A DNA stretch of 64,000 nucleotides from Donghicola mangrovi (GTDB taxonomy: Bacteria > Pseudomonadota > Alphaproteobacteria > Rhodobacterales > Rhodobacteraceae): the NCBI RefSeq assembly GCF_013377535.1, contig NZ_JABCJE010000002.1, positions 661,490-725,489 of the forward strand, written 5' to 3'. Every line of letters starts with the position of its first letter. Position 1 is the stretch's first letter. Under the pieces are notes generated by a model that did not search any database, was not told where the DNA came from, and saw only the letters and a list, made by a program, of their open reading frames with translations. A program made the position numbers and the translations under genes. This document shows, piece by piece, positions 61,904 through 64,000 of the stretch.

Positions 61904-62361
61904 TTGATGCTCCATTATTTGCAAAATTCAATATCTTAACAGGATCGCCAATCATCTGGCGCTCTCATATAGATATGAGTTGCATCAACGCAAAACGGAG
62001 GCATTCACAGCCTTGACAGCGCGGGCGATAAATCAACTTACAATTTAAAATCGCAAAGTTCGATTTGTTATTGTAAGAATGGAAAATTCCGAAATCTATC
62101 CTAAACGGTAATCCAACATGACATTTTCAATAATATTTTGTATCGCAAAATTTTTGAGCCAAAACCTCGCAGAAATACAACCTTGGGTTTATTTTCTCAA
62201 AACTTCGATGACAGCCTTCTATTTGTTAGTCACCACCGCGGGTGAGGTTTTCCATAACCATAAGCGAAGCGCCCTCGCCAACTTGTGAGAATCTCGAGAC
62301 GAAAAAAGGGAGCATGCGCTCCCTTTCAACTCTGCTGCTCTGTCGGCCCCAACGGCCGGTC
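61904..62361. other. AT-rich intergenic region
   Basis: 458 bases with clearly lower GC than the surroundings, especially 62010-62230. One 56-residue frame (62118-62288, plus strand) has two hydrophobic stretches and AT-rich codons but no ribosome site, so I do not call it a gene. The region ends with the terminator of the following minus-strand genes. Confidence 0.6.
62302..62326 (-). terminator. Terminator of the inositol genes
   Basis: AAAGGGAGC (62305-62313) and GCTCCCTTT (62318-62326) form a perfect 9-bp stem with the loop ATGC. On the minus strand a T-run follows (A at 62302-62307). It ends the transcript 36 bases after the TIM-barrel gene. Confidence 0.9.
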
Positions 62362-63138
62362 TCAGGCGCCTGCCTCGACCATCTGTTCGATATATTCGAA
62401 AGAAGCGCGGGCTTTGGCGGGACCCTCCGGCCCAAAGCGCCGCTCGGCGGTGCACTCAAAGGAAAACGCCCCCTCATACCCCGCCTCAAGGAACGCCGCG
62501 ATTTGCGCCAGGTTCCCGCAGCGGTCATCGGCATCCACCCAGACCCGCTGCTTGTCTTGCGCATCATCGAGCGGCACGCTCGGATCGGAAATACCCGAAA
62601 TATGCACCATGCGGGTAAAGTCAGGGAACAACTCCTGCTCGCCAGCGATGCAGTGCTGGAAGGTGTCGTGAACGATCCCGAACATCTGCGGATCAACCGC
62701 CTCGATCGCCCGAACCAACTCCGCCTTGCGCGGAACCGAGGATGTCACAAACCCGATCGGCTCGATCAGCGGCGTTACCTTGCGCCCCTTGAACAGCGGC
62801 ACCAGCTCTCGCAATATATCCACCAGAGGCATCACCGTCCGGTCATCGACGCAGGGGATCAGACTAACGGTCTCTGCCCCGCTGGCCTCTGCCGCATCGG
62901 CCAAAGCCACAATCTGCTCGGCCCGCTCATCGTCCCAAACGTTGAACCCGTAAACTTCTGACAGACCCAAGAGCCGCAGCCCACGACCCTGTGCCATGGC
63001 CGCAGCCTCGGCCCCAGAAGCCCCGTCAAAGAACGGGCGCCCCAGATCATTCCGCGGCTCGACACCGACACAGCCCAAGCCCTGCGCCAGATCAAGAAAC
63101 CCTTCGAAGGACAGTTCAGCACAGGTTTTCTGGTTCAT
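62362..63138 (-). CDS. TIM-barrel sugar isomerase/epimerase (IolI-like inosose isomerase)
   Basis: A 258-residue AP-endonuclease-2-like TIM barrel. Metal-ligand positions are visible: Glu in LIEPIGF, Asp-His in GIVHDTFQH, His in RMVHISG and Glu in FSFECTAE. It follows iolB by 11 bases and resembles IolI (2-keto-myo-inositol isomerase), so myo-inositol catabolism is the likely role; IolE or another isomerase is the alternative. The ATG at 63138 is chosen; the frame open to 63279 overlaps iolB. Confidence 0.8.
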   Translation of the reverse strand: MNQKTCAELSFEGFLDLAQGLGCVGVEPRNDLGRPFFDGASGAEAAAMAQGRGLRLLGLSEVYGFNVWDDERAEQIVALADAAEASGAETVSLIPCVDDRTVMPLVDILRELVPLFKGRKVTPLIEPIGFVTSSVPRKAELVRAIEAVDPQMFGIVHDTFQHCIAGEQELFPDFTRMVHISGISDPSVPLDDAQDKQRVWVDADDRCGNLAQIAAFLEAGYEGAFSFECTAERRFGPEGPAKARASFEYIEQMVEAGA

Positions 63139-63149
63139 CGCTCTGCGGA

Positions 63150-63944
63150 TCAAAACAAGTGCTCCACTTCGGGCGCGGGAACGAAGCGCCACTTGCGCAG
63201 GGGGCCCGCCATGACGTTCAGGTAATACATCTCGAACCCATAGGGCGCACCGCAAGGGTGATGCCCACGGGGCACGCACACCACATCGCCATCTTTGACG
63301 GCCATGGTTTCGTCCAGCAGACCATCATCGGTGTAAACGCGCTGAATGCCAAAGCCATCTGCGGGGTTCAGACGATGATAGTAGGTTTCCTCTAGATAGG
63401 TGATCCGGGGAAAATCGTCTTCGTCATGACGATGGCTGGGGAAGGACGACCAGTGCCCCGCAGGCGTGAACACCTCGGTCACCAAGAGGCTGTCACAATA
63501 GTCCTCGTTCTCCATCGCGATGTTATTGATAAAGCGGGTGTTTACCCCTTCACCGCGCTGGGTCAGGGTGATCCCGTCCGGCCCGATCCGCCGCGCCTCA
63601 TGGCCTCCCAAACCGGGGGCCGAGCACACGGCAATCACACAGTCCGTAGTTGCCTCGGCGGCCCATTCCTGCCCGTTCGGCACATAAAGGCAATGGGGCG
63701 GCGTCTTCTCGAACACGCTCATGCGCTCGCCCAATACCCCCCAGTCCTGACCGGCCGCGTTAAACGAGGCTTTCCCCTCGACCATCACCAGAATGACTTC
63801 GCGATCACCGGTGACCTCGGACACAGCCTCACCGGCCCGCAACCGATAGAGCGAGAACCCCACATACCGCCAGCCCGCGGATTCCGGAGTGATCTGATGC
63901 ACCTTGCCATGGGTCCCAAAGGGTTTCTTCAATAGATCGGCCAT
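63150..63944 (-). CDS. iolB: 5-deoxy-glucuronate isomerase
   Basis: A 264-residue IolB bicupin. Family segments include YVGFSLYRLRAGEAVSE, the metal region SSFPSHRHDEDDFPRITYLEETYYHR and VPRGHHPCGAPYGFEMYYLNVMAGP. It converts 5-deoxy-D-glucuronate to the keto acid in myo-inositol breakdown. The rest of the iol pathway presumably continues to the right of the window. AGGAAGG and GAGGA lie just before the ATG. Confidence 0.96.
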   Translation of the reverse strand: MADLLKKPFGTHGKVHQITPESAGWRYVGFSLYRLRAGEAVSEVTGDREVILVMVEGKASFNAAGQDWGVLGERMSVFEKTPPHCLYVPNGQEWAAEATTDCVIAVCSAPGLGGHEARRIGPDGITLTQRGEGVNTRFINNIAMENEDYCDSLLVTEVFTPAGHWSSFPSHRHDEDDFPRITYLEETYYHRLNPADGFGIQRVYTDDGLLDETMAVKDGDVVCVPRGHHPCGAPYGFEMYYLNVMAGPLRKWRFVPAPEVEHLF

Positions 63945-64000
63945 TCCTCAATCCTTCCTGCCCGGGCGTCTTTTTGCCCAAATACTCCGGGGGAGGCCGT

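Noticed and set aside
1..64000. CRISPR arrays, insertion sequences, prophage or integrase genes
   Set aside because: No spaced direct repeats of CRISPR type, no transposase or integrase motifs, and no att-like duplications were seen.

Overview
The window is GC-rich, densely coded DNA from an alphaproteobacterium, most likely a marine or saline-habitat member of the Rhodobacteraceae (Roseobacter group). The grounds are ectABC ectoine synthesis, several TRAP transporter components, myo-inositol catabolism (iolB), a class I PHA synthase, an FnrL-type box, a NasT-type RNA leader, frequent GTG/TTG starts and overlapping stop/start codons. This assignment comes from gene content and style, not from a database search. 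I see no tRNA, rRNA, CRISPR array, IS element or prophage.

Layout. (1) 1-8640, minus strand: a hydroxycinnamate (ferulate/p-coumarate) catabolic cluster. It holds an SDR dehydrogenase, an enoyl-CoA hydratase, a three-part TRAP transporter, a MarR repressor, a feruloyl/coumaroyl-CoA synthetase, an amidohydrolase and a secreted tannase/feruloyl esterase that runs off the left edge. The gene set matches the CoA-dependent beta-oxidative route (CouL/M/N/O/R of Rhodococcus jostii), not the vanillin-forming retro-aldol route. (2) 9-16.5 kb: an AraC regulator divergent from alanine dehydrogenase, with a phased TTCGAA array between them, then a K+-channel-like protein, a SulP permease, an SLC13 permease and a formate/nitrite channel. 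(3) 16.9-24.2 kb: a MacAB/Dev-like tripartite ABC exporter and modABC with a short ModE-type regulator. (4) 24.5-30 kb: a PAS protein, a PP2C phosphatase-Ser/Thr kinase fusion and nirBD (assimilatory nitrite reductase) behind a leader with two hexaloop hairpins. (5) 30-37.7 kb: a CheB-CheR-PAS fusion facing a GGDEF-EAL protein, an intergenic region of about 0.9 kb with two strong terminators and a candidate sRNA, and an RhlE-type helicase. (6) 37.8-43.4 kb: a PLP lyase, M24 peptidase and Asp/Glu racemase operon, a PACE efflux protein, an orphan TRAP binding protein and a GntR regulator sharing a TTGTCTGGCA operator. (7) 43.4-47.7 kb: a siderophore-type ABC importer, a methyltransferase and a small lipoprotein. 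(8) 47.7-50.7 kb: ectABC and a divergent MarR regulator. (9) 51.0-55.7 kb: one very large gene for a secreted multimodular GH9 cellulase. (10) 55.8-64 kb: an acyl-CoA synthetase with an atypical crotonase-fold partner, small exported proteins, phaC behind an FNR box, and two inositol genes.

The most unusual item is the 1557-residue cellulase-like protein (51010-55683). It combines an N-terminal beta-helix-like region, a short RTX calcium-binding block, three CBM2-like modules joined by heptad (S/T)TGDDTV repeats, and a C-terminal GH9 domain whose catalytic motifs are intact. It has no signal peptide, which points to type I secretion. The wider picture is of a bacterium that attacks plant or algal material (cellulose, cell-wall hydroxycinnamate esters, inositol) in a saline setting. 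This lifestyle reading is inference.
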